DNA of 64,000 nt from Ruminococcus sp. (GCA_017519415.1 JAFWSI010000063.1:17866-81865), one strand, 5' to 3'. Positions 40,640 to 49,908 are shown, numbered from the stretch's first letter. Notes: generated by a model not told the origin, from the sequence alone. Made by a program: numbers and translations.

Positions 40640-41509
40640 TTAGTTGGGTTTCTTGCCGATGTCGGCAGAGCCGTTTGAAGCCTCTGCGAATTCGCCTGCG
40701 GGCATGAGCTTTACGACCTCCATAGCGTTTGCGTCGTAGTATACCCAGACGAGGATAGCTGCGAGACCGGGGTTGTTCTTGAGGTTGATGTAGTAATCAA
40801 CTGTATCGCCGGCCTTGGCGGAAACGTTGTCGCCGTAAGCCACGAAGCCTGTCTCCGAGGAAACGTTCTGAGCCTCGATTGAGCCGCCTACTCTGATGTT
40901 ACCCTGGATAACCTTGTCGGGAGGAGTGGAAACGCCTGTCACGCTGGAGAAATCAGGAGTAAATCTTACGGGATAATCCTTGTCGGGGATATTGTCCTTG
41001 AGCTTGAAGGTGATCTTGATGAACTTGTCATTGAAGATGTAGTCGGAATCCTTTGATATATCCACCCAGAGGCAGTATCTGCTCTCCATCTTGCTCTTGT
41101 AGCCGGAAGCGTCGGAAGCCTGAGTGGGCTTGGTAACGATCTGTGTTACCACCTTGCCGTTGGCGTCGGTAGCCTTTTCGCCGTTTGCCTCGGTCACCTC
41201 AACGATCTCTGTAGCGGGCTCCTTTGAAACGGGATCCGCAGAATTGAGATCCACGTCCGGATCGGGAGGAGTCAGACCGCTGTTGGCGAGATCCTCGGGA
41301 GAGCCTGTCTGGAATGGGGTGCCGACGATATTTCCGTCCTCGTTGACGATATGATCGAGGTTATCGTCCATATTATTACCCGCAGATGCGGATGACTGAC
41401 CGCCCTTGCCGCTGTTGCCGCTGTTCGAGCCCGAGCATGAAGCAACGGAGGAAACAGCCACACAGGCAACTGCTGTCAGAGCTATAATTCTTTTCCTTAT
41501 ATTACTCAT
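40640..41509 (-). CDS. Lipoprotein with apparently circularly permuted cohesin-like domain
   Basis: 289 residues. Signal peptide with lipobox VASC (Cys near residue 25), a long Ser/Gly/Asn/Asp linker (to about 140), then a beta domain. The domain reads in swapped order: first the sequence that normally ends a cohesin (DKFIKITFKLKDNIPDKDYP, then VRFTPDFSSVTG and QGNIRV), then the sequence that normally begins one (VSAKAGDTVDYYINLKNNPG, then LAAILVWVYYDANAMEVV). So the protein looks like a cohesin cut and rejoined at its termini. No dockerin. Start 41509 has GAAAGGA eight to nine bases upstream; a longer frame from 41539 lacks a site. Binding activity is not predictable. Confidence 0.78.
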   Translation of the reverse strand: MSNIRKRIIALTAVACVAVSSVASCSGSNSGNSGKGGQSSASAGNNMDDNLDHIVNEDGNIVGTPFQTGSPEDLANSGLTPPDPDVDLNSADPVSKEPATEIVEVTEANGEKATDANGKVVTQIVTKPTQASDASGYKSKMESRYCLWVDISKDSDYIFNDKFIKITFKLKDNIPDKDYPVRFTPDFSSVTGVSTPPDKVIQGNIRVGGSIEAQNVSSETGFVAYGDNVSAKAGDTVDYYINLKNNPGLAAILVWVYYDANAMEVVKLMPAGEFAEASNGSADIGKKPN

Positions 41510-41577
41510 AGTTTTGCATCCTTTCATTTTTTTGTACATACAAATGCGAAGCAGTGCTCTTCGCTCAGCTTATACTC

Positions 41578-41606
41578 ATTATACACAAGCCGCAAGGATT
41601 TGTCAA
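41578..41606 (-). promoter_or_regulatory. Consensus promoter of the cohesin-like lipoprotein gene
   Basis: On the minus strand TTGACA (41601-41606), 17 bp, TATAAT (41578-41583). Confidence 0.72.
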
Positions 41607-41765
41607 GACGCGGGGCGAAATGTAATAAATTCTCGGAAAAGAGACACCTTTTTACCACTTTTATTTCACCGTTTTGTCATTTTTGAGTTTGTGCACCTCT
41701 CTCATATATGGGAAGATTATTAAATATAAATAAGATTTGGAGTTGATATTAGTCAAAATCATGTA

Positions 41766-41794
41766 TTGAAAAGAAAGCCGCGGCGTGTTATAAT
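41766..41794 (+). promoter_or_regulatory. Promoter of the GH5 lipoprotein gene
   Basis: TTGAAA (41766-41771), 17 bp, TATAAT (41789-41794). Confidence 0.6.
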
Positions 41795-41860
41795 TATATA
41801 GTGTGTTTTGAAAATGTTTTTGATCTCAGGATCAACACTGATGAGGGAAGGACATTAAAA

Positions 41861-43909
41861 ATGAATAAAAAGGCGATAGCGCTGATAACATCTGCGGTCA
41901 TGCTGCTGACGGGTGTATCATGCGCCAAGAAAGGCGGGACTTCTGCGCGGTCGGAAAGAAAAAAAGACAGTGCCACGCAGACAAGTACGACCGCTGTGAC
42001 CGAGGAGGAAACTACACAGATGGCGACCGAGCACATCAGCCCAGTTGAGACCGTTTCGGCGTCCCTCGGCTCTCAGATAACCGCAGACAGGACTATCGGA
42101 AGAGCCCAGGGAAGCAATACTATCAAATTTCCCCTTGCCGACCTTATCGAGGACGGCGACAGGGTAAATTCGTTCACCTTTACGATCTATTCGGGCAATG
42201 GCGGCGATATAGGCGAATATAAGGGGGGCTGCGGCATATCCGTTGACGCGGACTGCGCAGCAGCGACCAACGAGGGCTGGTATCAGTCCCCGGATTTCAC
42301 AGCACCCACTCAGGGCTCCTACGGGGAGATAACATGGAACGTTCCCGAGGAGCTGAAGGATCATATCCATGCGGCAGGCGAGGTGCTTTTCGGGTACTGG
42401 TGGGGCAACTGTGACAGTATAAGGATAGAGAACGTGATATGCTCATTCGAGAGGAAGCGGGAAGTGCCCGTTGACGGAATGGGCATAGCAAAGGCGGAAA
42501 AGAGCGTAGAGTATTCCGCAGCCGACAATAAGATAAAGGTACCTCTCGACTTCATACCCGCAGGCACGGTGCCCGAGGTAGTGACCTTCAGCGTCAGGTC
42601 GTCGGGTCCCTTCGGAAAGTATACGGGAGCCTTCGGCATAAGCTCCTCGGCGGGAGAGTATATGTCGGGGGATACGGCAGTATTCACCGAAAGCTCCGAG
42701 CTTGAGCTCACATGGTTCGTGCCGGACGCAGCCAAGGGCTACATGGCCGAGAACAATGAGCTGGTGCTGGGCTACTGGTGGAGCAGACAGCCCTCCGTCG
42801 AGCTGGATACGGTCTCCGTAAAGTACAGCCTCGGCACAGGGGACTATCCGAAGCCCAGACCCGTTCAGGACACAACTGTTGCCACAGAGCCCGCCACAAA
42901 GGACGGCGGCTTCCGCAGCGCAAAAGAGATAGTGTCACAGATAAAAATAGGCTGGAATCTGGGTAATACCCTTGAGAGCTACGATACGGGCAGCACAGGG
43001 CTCCAGACCGAGACGGGCTGGGGCAACCCGAAGACTACGGGAGACATTGTAAAGTCCGTAAAGGCAGCCGGCTTCAACGCGATAAGGATACCCGTAACGT
43101 GGAGCGAGCATACCACCGGCGACAGCATCAGCAAGGCATGGCTCGACCGCGTTCAGGAGGTCGTTGACTATGCATACCGCGAGGGACTTTTCGTAGTGCT
43201 GAATATGCACCACGACGATTATATATGGTTCAGGCCTCAGCAGAGCGAGTATGAAAGCATAAGCTCGAGGTATACTAAGATATGGTCGCAGATATGCGAA
43301 CGCTTTGCGGACTATGACGACAGGCTCATATTCGAGGGAATGAACGAGCCGAGGACAGTGGGCTCCGCAATGGAATGGATGGGCGGCACTCACGAGGAGC
43401 GCGAGGTGCTCAACAAATACATCAGGGACTTTGTTGATACAGTCCGCGGAACAGGCGGAAAGAACGCCGAAAGAACGCTGATAGTCACATCCTATGCGGC
43501 GTCGGCCGACAGCATAGCTCTCAACGAGGTATCCGTACCAGGCGGCGGAAACATCGTATTCTCGGTGCATTATTACGCTCCTTGGAGCTTTGCCGAGGGC
43601 AAGCAGACAGTATTCGACAACAACAGCAGAACGGAGCTCGACGGCAAATTCGACGAGCTCAAGCGAAAGTTCATAGACAAGGGAATACCCGTTCTCATAG
43701 ACGAATTCGGCTGCGTTCACGGAGCCGACGAGGAGACCCGCTGCGCATACTACACCTACTATATAAGCTCTGCCAAGGCCCGGGGCATCAAGTGCTTCGT
43801 ATGGGACAACAGCAAGATGAGCGGCGATTCCAGCTTCGGTATCTTCAACAGGAACGGAATGACATGGGACGGGAACATACTGGCCGCCATAATGGAGGGT
43901 GCAAGGTAA
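41861..43909 (+). CDS. Membrane-anchored GH5 endo-beta-glucanase with two carbohydrate-binding-like modules
   Basis: 682 residues. Lipobox TGVSC (Cys21), Ser/Thr linker, two related beta modules (about 65-190 and 200-310), each with GYWW near the end (LFGYWWGNCDSIRIENV; LGYWWSRQPSVELDTV), then a GH5 catalytic domain (about 330-682). The latter shows IGWNLGNTLE, GFNAIRIPVTWSEH, VLNMHHDDY, the acid/base Glu in EGMNEPRT, HYYAPWSF and the nucleophile Glu in LIDEFGCVH; GWNLGNTLE suggests subfamily 4 (endoglucanase/xyloglucanase-like). There is no dockerin, so this cellulase is held on the membrane rather than in the cellulosome. Ribosome-binding site GGGAAGGA. Confidence 0.9.
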   Translation: MNKKAIALITSAVMLLTGVSCAKKGGTSARSERKKDSATQTSTTAVTEEETTQMATEHISPVETVSASLGSQITADRTIGRAQGSNTIKFPLADLIEDGDRVNSFTFTIYSGNGGDIGEYKGGCGISVDADCAAATNEGWYQSPDFTAPTQGSYGEITWNVPEELKDHIHAAGEVLFGYWWGNCDSIRIENVICSFERKREVPVDGMGIAKAEKSVEYSAADNKIKVPLDFIPAGTVPEVVTFSVRSSGPFGKYTGAFGISSSAGEYMSGDTAVFTESSELELTWFVPDAAKGYMAENNELVLGYWWSRQPSVELDTVSVKYSLGTGDYPKPRPVQDTTVATEPATKDGGFRSAKEIVSQIKIGWNLGNTLESYDTGSTGLQTETGWGNPKTTGDIVKSVKAAGFNAIRIPVTWSEHTTGDSISKAWLDRVQEVVDYAYREGLFVVLNMHHDDYIWFRPQQSEYESISSRYTKIWSQICERFADYDDRLIFEGMNEPRTVGSAMEWMGGTHEEREVLNKYIRDFVDTVRGTGGKNAERTLIVTSYAASADSIALNEVSVPGGGNIVFSVHYYAPWSFAEGKQTVFDNNSRTELDGKFDELKRKFIDKGIPVLIDEFGCVHGADEETRCAYYTYYISSAKARGIKCFVWDNSKMSGDSSFGIFNRNGMTWDGNILAAIMEGAR

Positions 43910-43984
43910 ACACGCCCGGAACCGTTAAAACGGAACATTATACACTACACTCGGCTGCATGAGCGGCCGAAAAGGAGGAACTTT

Positions 43985-45532
43985 ATGAAAAAACTGGTAT
44001 CTGTGCTGCTTTCAGCAGCTGTCGGCATCTCCGCGCTTTCATATATGTCGTGCGGAGCAGCTTCCGAGAAGAAGACTGCCGACGGAAACAAAACGGGCAT
44101 GGTGCTGCTTGGCGACAGTATCGCCGCAGGCTATGTGAGAAACGGCAGCATCGAACACAATTACGGTGAGATATGCGGCGATTATCTTGGCTGCAAGGTA
44201 GCCAACTACGCAGTTGTGGGCGACACCACCGACGATATGCTCAGGCTCATCGACAGCTTCAGCGCCGAGCAGAGACAGAGCACCGCAGATGCGGACTACA
44301 TCGTGATCTCTGCGGGCGGAAACGACATAATGGGCTATATCTCGAAGAAGGTGCTTGATTTCGCTGCGGAGAAGGGCTTCCTCAAGGAAGGCTACACCAA
44401 GGACAATCTTCCAGCCGATCCTTCCATAACGGATCTTACCGGACTTATAAACATGAACGGCGAGGGCGGAATGATGGAGTACGCAAAGAAGGATCCCATC
44501 AACTTCCTCAAGCTTCTTTCCAACATATCGGGAAATCTCCGCTTCAAGAACTCCACCTACGAGGGCTACATCGAGACTCACATCAAGCCCAATCTCCAGT
44601 CGGCTGCGGACAAGCTCCACGCGATAAATCCCGACGCGGAGATCATAGTGCAGACCATTTACCAGCCGCTCCAGTTCCAGCCGGAATACATCGCAAAGAC
44701 CTACGGCTCGGGCTCCGATTACGAGGACGTTATAAGGCAGCTGAGATACAATCTCGAGCAGGTAATGTCCGTATATTCCGATCAGGTAAACGAGCTCAGC
44801 GGCGTTGAGGTAGCAGATGTAAGGACTCAGTTCACCGCTATGGAGGGCTCTGTATCCGCGGATAATCCGGGATATGGCTACTACTTCGTAGATATACAGA
44901 CAGGCGACCTCAAGTCTGCCGACATACACCCCAATCAGAAGGGACACCTTGCCATCGCAGCGACCATACTCGAGAAGATAGGCAAGCTCCATGTAGATAA
45001 CGGACTTCTCACGAAGGTATTCGACGGCCTGAAGGACAAGGCGGATTACCCCGCTGTGGCACTGAAGACCTACGAGAAGGTAGCTGGCAAGCCGGCCGTT
45101 CTCACAACGACCGCCACCACTACAAAGGCGACCACGACTACCACAAAGGCCACCACTACTACCACCAAGGCCACCACGACTACCACCAAGGCGACTACAA
45201 CAACTACCGCAAAGAAGACCACGACCACTGTTACCACTACCAAGGCGGTAACGACCACCACCCAGCCCGCAAAGCTCGTATCTCTCGGAGATATAAACGA
45301 GGACGGCTACGTTGACGCAGTAGACGCCTCCGGCGTTCTTGCCGAGTACGCAAGGCTTTCCAGCAACGAGGGCAAGGGCGGCTTCACCGACGCACAGAAA
45401 AAGCTTGCCGACGTGGACAAGAACGGCTATATAGACGCAGTTGACGCATCGTCGATACTTGCGTACTATGCATACCTTTCAAATTCCGAAAATCAGAAGA
45501 AGTCCATAGAGAGCTTCCTCAAATCGGCATAA
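43985..45532 (+). CDS. SGNH/GDSL esterase with C-terminal dockerin
   Basis: 515 residues. Signal peptide; SGNH hydrolase domain (about 38-355) with block I VLLGDSIAAGY (Ser), SAGGNDIMGY (Asn) and the Asp-His pair in SADIHPNQKGHLA; Thr/Lys linker of ATTTTTK repeats (about 375-430); dockerin (about 433-515) with two calcium-loop repeats DINEDGYVDAVDASGVL and DVDKNGYIDAVDASSIL. Likely removes acetyl or other ester groups from plant polysaccharide as a cellulosome component. The signal peptide ends YMSCGAA, close to but not a standard lipobox. 75 bp after the GH5 gene, with AAAGGAGG before the ATG; probably the same transcript. Confidence 0.9.
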   Translation: MKKLVSVLLSAAVGISALSYMSCGAASEKKTADGNKTGMVLLGDSIAAGYVRNGSIEHNYGEICGDYLGCKVANYAVVGDTTDDMLRLIDSFSAEQRQSTADADYIVISAGGNDIMGYISKKVLDFAAEKGFLKEGYTKDNLPADPSITDLTGLINMNGEGGMMEYAKKDPINFLKLLSNISGNLRFKNSTYEGYIETHIKPNLQSAADKLHAINPDAEIIVQTIYQPLQFQPEYIAKTYGSGSDYEDVIRQLRYNLEQVMSVYSDQVNELSGVEVADVRTQFTAMEGSVSADNPGYGYYFVDIQTGDLKSADIHPNQKGHLAIAATILEKIGKLHVDNGLLTKVFDGLKDKADYPAVALKTYEKVAGKPAVLTTTATTTKATTTTTKATTTTTKATTTTTKATTTTTAKKTTTTVTTTKAVTTTTQPAKLVSLGDINEDGYVDAVDASGVLAEYARLSSNEGKGGFTDAQKKLADVDKNGYIDAVDASSILAYYAYLSNSENQKKSIESFLKSA

Positions 45533-45543
45533 ACCGAAAACAG

Positions 45544-45569
45544 AGCGGACAGCCTCAGCGCTGTCCGCT
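45544..45569 (+). other. Strong hairpin between the esterase gene and dagK
   Basis: AGCGGACAGC-ctcag-GCGCTGTCCGCT region with a 9-bp perfect stem, followed by GACTTG rather than a T run. Possibly a partial terminator or mRNA end. Confidence 0.5.
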
Positions 45570-45592
45570 GACTTGTATAGGGGGACATTGTT

Positions 45593-46513
45593 ATGGAAAG
45601 AATGTATTTCATCGCCAATCTCATATCGGGAAAGGCTACCATAAGCAAGAAGCTGGGAGCCATTGTGAACGAGTTCGTAAAGGCGGGCTACGAGGTGACG
45701 GTCCATACCACCCAGAGCGCCGGCGACGCTGTTGAAAAGGCTGAGTACGCCTGCAACAGCGGCTATGATCTGCTGGTTGTAGCAGGGGGCGACGGCACTC
45801 TCAGCCAGTGTCTTCAGGGAGTAATGAGCTGTAAAAAGCGTATCCCCATAGGCTATATCCCCGCAGGCTCCACCAACGACTTTGCCAAGAGCCTCGGAAT
45901 ACCCTCGGATCAGATGAAGGCAGCGCTCTTCATTGCCCGCGGCGAGCCCGCACTCTGCGACGTGGGCTGCTTCAACGACGGCTATTTTTCCTATGTTGCA
46001 GCCTTCGGAGCCTTTACCAATATCACCTACGAGACTCCCCAGAACCTGAAGAATATTTTCGGCCATGCAGCCTATATCGCCGACGGAGCCACACAGCTCA
46101 GCAGCATAAAGGCCAGGCCGCTCCGCATAGAGTACGAGGATATGATAATAGAGGGCGAATTCGTATACGGCATGATAACGAATGCAGCCTCTATCGGAGG
46201 CATTATAAACGTGAGGAATTTCAGACTGGATGACGGCGTGTTCGAGGTAACGCTGATAAGGAAGCCGAGGAACCCCGCCGAGCTGGGAAAGACCGCCATT
46301 GCCCTCCTGAAAATGGATACCACCGACAAAAACATTGTTTTCTTCCGCACGGACGAGCTGACGATCACGAACCTTTCCGACGAGCCCTTCTCATGGACGA
46401 GGGACGGCGAATACGGCGGCGAGGAAAAGGTCAATCACCTGCGCTGCTGCAAAAGGGCGGTGCCCTTCATGGTGTGCGGAAAGGAAAGACTTCCTCTTGA
46501 AAAGGACTTGTAA
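45593..46513 (+). CDS. Diacylglycerol kinase family lipid kinase
   Basis: 306 residues of a DagK/YegS-type lipid kinase that phosphorylates diacylglycerol or a related lipid at the inner membrane. Motifs: YFIANLISGK at the start, LLVVAGGDGTLSQCLQGV (nucleotide loop GGDGT), and IGYIPAGSTNDFAKSLGI. The C-terminal half is a beta-sandwich. Its stop codon overlaps the holB start (TAATG). Exact lipid substrate is not given by sequence. Confidence 0.92.
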   Translation: MERMYFIANLISGKATISKKLGAIVNEFVKAGYEVTVHTTQSAGDAVEKAEYACNSGYDLLVVAGGDGTLSQCLQGVMSCKKRIPIGYIPAGSTNDFAKSLGIPSDQMKAALFIARGEPALCDVGCFNDGYFSYVAAFGAFTNITYETPQNLKNIFGHAAYIADGATQLSSIKARPLRIEYEDMIIEGEFVYGMITNAASIGGIINVRNFRLDDGVFEVTLIRKPRNPAELGKTAIALLKMDTTDKNIVFFRTDELTITNLSDEPFSWTRDGEYGGEEKVNHLRCCKRAVPFMVCGKERLPLEKDL

Positions 46514-47496
46514 TGAAAAAGATATACGGTAACAGACAGCTCCTTGACACTCTCTCGGGAATGGTCTCGGGAGGCAGGACAGCCCATTCCCTGCTGATAT
46601 GCGGAGAAAAGGGCAGCGGCAGGAAGCTGATCGCAAAATACTACACACAGGCGCTCATGTGCGAACACCCGGAGAACGGAAGGCCCTGCGGCGGGTGTAC
46701 TGCCTGCATGAACGTGGAAAAGGACATACACCCCGATGTGATTTATCCCGAAAAGTCGGGAAAGCTGGGCAATTACAGCGTCGGAACGGCAAGGGACGTC
46801 ATAGCCGACGCCTATGTGAGACCCAACAACAGCAGCGGCTGCAAGGTCTATATATTTGCGGACTGTCACAATGTTGACGCAAGAACTCAGAACACTCTCC
46901 TGAAGCTCATCGAGGAGCCCCCCGACTACGCATATTTCATATTCACCTGCCTTTCAAAGGAGGAGTTCCTCCCCACAATAATCTCCCGCTGCGTCTGCTT
47001 CAGCACCACGCTCTGTACGGAGGACGAGGCGGCGGAGGCACTGAGTGAGAACGGATACGGACCGCAGGAAACAGCGGAGGCAGTGAGCCGCTTCCACGGC
47101 AATATCGGTATGTGCGAGAGCTATATAAACGATGAGTCGCTGAGGAAACAGGTGGATTTGACAAAAGCCGCTGCCGATAGTATAATAAGGAAAGACGAGT
47201 ACGCACTGAGCGCAGCTCTGTGCTCCGCAGGAAAGGAGCGCAGCGAGGTGAGGGCGGTGCTGTCCATGCTTGACAGTCTTGCCCGCGACGCGGCAGTGCT
47301 GGGAAAGGACGGGAACGCCCGTATCACAGGCTGTCTGCCCGATGAAGCACGGGAGCTCTCGCAGAACGTCACCGCATTTCAGGCGGCGCGTATACACTCA
47401 TGCATAGAAAAGGCATGGAGCGCCGTCGAGAGCAATGTGAATCTTACCCTTGCGCTTACGGCACTGGGCGCGGAGATAATGGAGATAGTCGGATAG
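46513..47496 (+). CDS. holB: DNA polymerase III delta-prime subunit
   Basis: Clamp-loader subunit, 327 residues, AAA+ type. N-terminal AHSLLICGEKGSGRKLIAKYY has a degenerate P-loop. The Cys cluster CGGCTACMNVEKDIHPDV is the zinc module, and LLKLIEEPPDYAYFIFTC is the sensor 1 region. Coupled by TAATG to the lipid kinase gene and followed by ricT and queH, the usual holB-ricT neighbourhood of Firmicutes. Confidence 0.93.
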   Translation: MKKIYGNRQLLDTLSGMVSGGRTAHSLLICGEKGSGRKLIAKYYTQALMCEHPENGRPCGGCTACMNVEKDIHPDVIYPEKSGKLGNYSVGTARDVIADAYVRPNNSSGCKVYIFADCHNVDARTQNTLLKLIEEPPDYAYFIFTCLSKEEFLPTIISRCVCFSTTLCTEDEAAEALSENGYGPQETAEAVSRFHGNIGMCESYINDESLRKQVDLTKAAADSIIRKDEYALSAALCSAGKERSEVRAVLSMLDSLARDAAVLGKDGNARITGCLPDEARELSQNVTAFQAARIHSCIEKAWSAVESNVNLTLALTALGAEIMEIVG

Positions 47497-47516
47497 ATCT
47501 CAGATAGGAGCATTTA

Positions 47517-48383
47517 ATGAAGGAAATAGTCGGAGTACGCTTCAAGAGCGTAGGAAAAATATATTATTTCTCACCGGGAGAGATCAAGGCCCGGGTGGGC
47601 GATCACGCCATAGTTGAAACGGTAAGGGGCGTAGAGTGCGGAGAGGTAGTCATCGCCAACCGCGAGATAGAGGACGACCAGCTCACATCACCCCTCAAGC
47701 CCATAATAAGGCTTGCCACCGAGCACGACATGAAGACCGTGGAGAAGAACAAGCAGCGCGAGAAGGACGCATTCAGGATATGCGAGGAGAAAATAGCCTT
47801 CCGCAAGCTCAGCATGAAGCTGGTGGACGTGGAGTGCACCTTTGACAACAACAAGCTGCTCTTTTACTTCACAGCCGAGAACCGCGTGGATTTCCGCGAG
47901 CTGGTAAAGGATCTCGCAGCGGTTTTCAGAACAAGGATAGAGCTGCGTCAGATAGGCGTCCGCGACGAAGCCAAGATACTTGGCGGACTGGGCATATGCG
48001 GCAGGGAGTTCTGCTGCAAGGGCTACATGGGCGACTTCCAGCCCGTGTCCATAAAAATGGCCAAGGAGCAGGGACTTTCCCTGAATCCCACTAAGATCTC
48101 GGGTACCTGCGGCAGACTCATGTGCTGCCTGAAGAACGAGCAGAACGCCTATGAGGCGCTGCTGAAGATAACACCGAAGATTGGCGCTATCGTGGTAACT
48201 CCCGACGGCGACAGGGGCAAGGTGGAGGACGTCAATCTCATCACGGGCAAGCTCCGCGTAAAGACCGACAAGTCCGAGGTGCCCGTAACTCTCGACAGGA
48301 GCGAGGTAAAGCTGCTCAAGGACGTTGAGATAAAGGTCAACCGCGAGGAGCTCAAGGCTCTCAGGGAGCTTGAGGATCAGTAA
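47517..48383 (+). CDS. ricT: RicT/PSP1-domain protein (YaaT)
   Basis: 288 residues. The PSP1 domain shows VGVRFKSVGKIYYFSPG, IRLATEHDMKTVEKN, and a Cys series CGREFCCKGYMG with ISGTCGRLMCCLKNEQ. In Bacillus RicT forms a complex with RicA and RicF that holds [4Fe-4S] clusters through such cysteines, affects RNase Y processing and sporulation phosphorelay. holB-ricT order is conserved. Its stop overlaps the next start (TAATG). Confidence 0.93.
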   Translation: MKEIVGVRFKSVGKIYYFSPGEIKARVGDHAIVETVRGVECGEVVIANREIEDDQLTSPLKPIIRLATEHDMKTVEKNKQREKDAFRICEEKIAFRKLSMKLVDVECTFDNNKLLFYFTAENRVDFRELVKDLAAVFRTRIELRQIGVRDEAKILGGLGICGREFCCKGYMGDFQPVSIKMAKEQGLSLNPTKISGTCGRLMCCLKNEQNAYEALLKITPKIGAIVVTPDGDRGKVEDVNLITGKLRVKTDKSEVPVTLDRSEVKLLKDVEIKVNREELKALRELEDQ

Positions 48384-48994
48384 TGGAGGCAAGGCCGAAG
48401 ACCAATTACGGTCTGCTTCTTGACAAGAAGCTCGGGGAGCTTGAACAGAGCGGCGAAAGGCCGTCGCTGCTGCTCCATGCCTGCTGTGCTCCGTGCAGCA
48501 GCCATACCCTTACGGTGCTGGAGAGATACTTCCGCATCACGCTGTATTTCTGCAATCCCAACATAGCTCCCGAGGAGGAGTTTGATTTCCGTTTTGCGGA
48601 GCTGAAAAGGCTGGTAAAGGAAATGGGAATGGACATACCGGTTATAGAGGAGCCCTACGATCCCGCGCCCTTTTACGAGCTGTCAAAGGGACTTGAAGAC
48701 CTGCCCGAGCGGGGAGAGCGCTGCCGCAGGTGTATAGAATACCGCCTGAGAAAGGCTGGAGCAAAGGCAAAGGAGCTGGGCTGCGACTTCTTTACGACTA
48801 CGCTGACCATAAGTCCCCATAAGGACTGTACATTCATCAACGAGTGCGGAGCGCGTTTGCAGGACGAGGTGGGCGTTGCCTATCTTTTCTCCGATTTCAA
48901 GAAGCACGACGGCTACAAGCATTCCATAGAGCTGTCAAGGCAGTACAATCTGTACAGACAGAACTACTGCGGCTGCGTTTTTAGTAAAAAGTGA
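48383..48994 (+). CDS. queH: Epoxyqueuosine reductase QueH
   Basis: 203 residues. Completes queuosine synthesis in tRNA by reducing epoxyqueuosine. The paired cysteines LLHACCAPCSSH at the N-terminus, ERCRRCIEYRL in the middle and NYCGCVFSKK at the C-terminus match the Fe-S and metal ligands of QueH (formerly DUF208). FTTTLTISPHKD is also typical. Last gene of the coupled block dagK-holB-ricT-queH. Confidence 0.93.
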   Translation: MEARPKTNYGLLLDKKLGELEQSGERPSLLLHACCAPCSSHTLTVLERYFRITLYFCNPNIAPEEEFDFRFAELKRLVKEMGMDIPVIEEPYDPAPFYELSKGLEDLPERGERCRRCIEYRLRKAGAKAKELGCDFFTTTLTISPHKDCTFINECGARLQDEVGVAYLFSDFKKHDGYKHSIELSRQYNLYRQNYCGCVFSKK

Positions 48995-49190
48995 TTAGTG
49001 AATAGTGCTTAGTAGGGGAACCCGCCCTCGGGCTCCCGCGAGCAATTAGTCTGTAGGGGCGCCCTTTGGGCGCCTGCAAATTACGATGAAATAAAAATCA
49101 ACGAATTGTAGGGGCTGCCGTCCTCGACGTCCCGTGCTGTACATATAATGTAACACGATTTCAAACTGTAGGGGCGGATATTATCCGCTT
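48991..49190. repeat. Cluster of four TAGGGG-type intergenic repeats
   Basis: Four units start with GTAGGGG at 49012, 49053, 49108 and 49168. Each carries a short palindrome: CCCGCCCTCGGGCTCCCG, GGGCGCCCTTTGGGCGCC, CTGCCGTCCTCGACGTCCC, and GGCGGATATTATCCGC. The group is preceded by AGTGATTAGTGAATAGTGCTTA. An open frame across 49168-49269 lacks a start and is not called. No other feature is seen in 48995-49291. Confidence 0.7.
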
Positions 49191-49291
49191 TATATTATCA
49201 TGGCTGGTGCTGCATTTACTGTTTGTGTGGGGCGGCATTGAACTTGTAAAATGGGGCGGACCGGATTAATATAGTTTTAGGAGTGGTGCTA

Positions 49292-49768
49292 ATGGGCAAA
49301 GAACTGAAAACCAACGCAATGCGTTTTCTTGATAAAAGCAAGATAGAGTACACCGTGCAGACCTACGAATGCGAGGAGTTCATCGACGGCATACACACCG
49401 CCGAGCAGTTGGGACAGCCCCTTGACGAGACCTTCAAGACCCTCGTGGCAAAGGGAAAGAGCGGCAGCTATTACTGCTTCCTTATCCCCGTTGCGCTGGA
49501 GCTCGACCTGAAAAAGGCTGCAAGGAGCGTTGACGAGAAGTCCGTGGAGCTTCTTCACGTAAAGGATATAACGGCAGTCACGGGCTATGTACGCGGCGGC
49601 TGTACGCCCATAGGCATGAAGAAGCAGTTCATGACGGTCGTACACAACAGTGCCGAAGCTATGCCGCAGTTCTACATAAGCGGCGGCCGCATAGGCACGC
49701 AGATACATCTTTCCCCGCAGGAGCTTGTCAGAGCGATACGCGGAAAATTTGAGGACATCATACTCTGA
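49292..49768 (+). CDS. ybaK: Cys-tRNA(Pro)/Cys-tRNA(Cys) deacylase YbaK
   Basis: 158 residues. Editing enzyme that hydrolyses misacylated tRNA-Pro carrying Cys. Family motifs: GIHTAEQLGQPLDETFKTLVAKG, VALELDLKKAARSV with the key Lys, GYVRGGCTPIGMKKQF, and FYISGGRIGTQIHL. ATG at 49292 has AGGAG eight bases upstream. A terminator follows at once. Confidence 0.93.
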   Translation: MGKELKTNAMRFLDKSKIEYTVQTYECEEFIDGIHTAEQLGQPLDETFKTLVAKGKSGSYYCFLIPVALELDLKKAARSVDEKSVELLHVKDITAVTGYVRGGCTPIGMKKQFMTVVHNSAEAMPQFYISGGRIGTQIHLSPQELVRAIRGKFEDIIL

Positions 49769-49816
49769 AAAAGCGGAGCGGTTGTGCAATACGCACTAAA
49801 AACCGTCTCCGCTTTT
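49769..49816 (+). terminator. Terminator of ybaK
   Basis: AAAAGCGGAG/CTCCGCTTTT stem of 10 bp with inner CGGTT/AACCG, T run at the end. Confidence 0.75.
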
Positions 49817-49908
49817 GTGCTGCCATACGAAACTGCTCCGGAAGTGCAGCAAAACTGCCTCCCCGTCACACTTATATATACAGAAACTGTTTTTTACGGG
49901 GTGATCAT

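Noticed and set aside
49168-49269. Open frame ending WGGIELVKWGGPD that looks like a membrane protein tail
   Set aside because: No start codon or upstream domain; it begins inside a repeat unit. Could be a remnant but cannot be supported.
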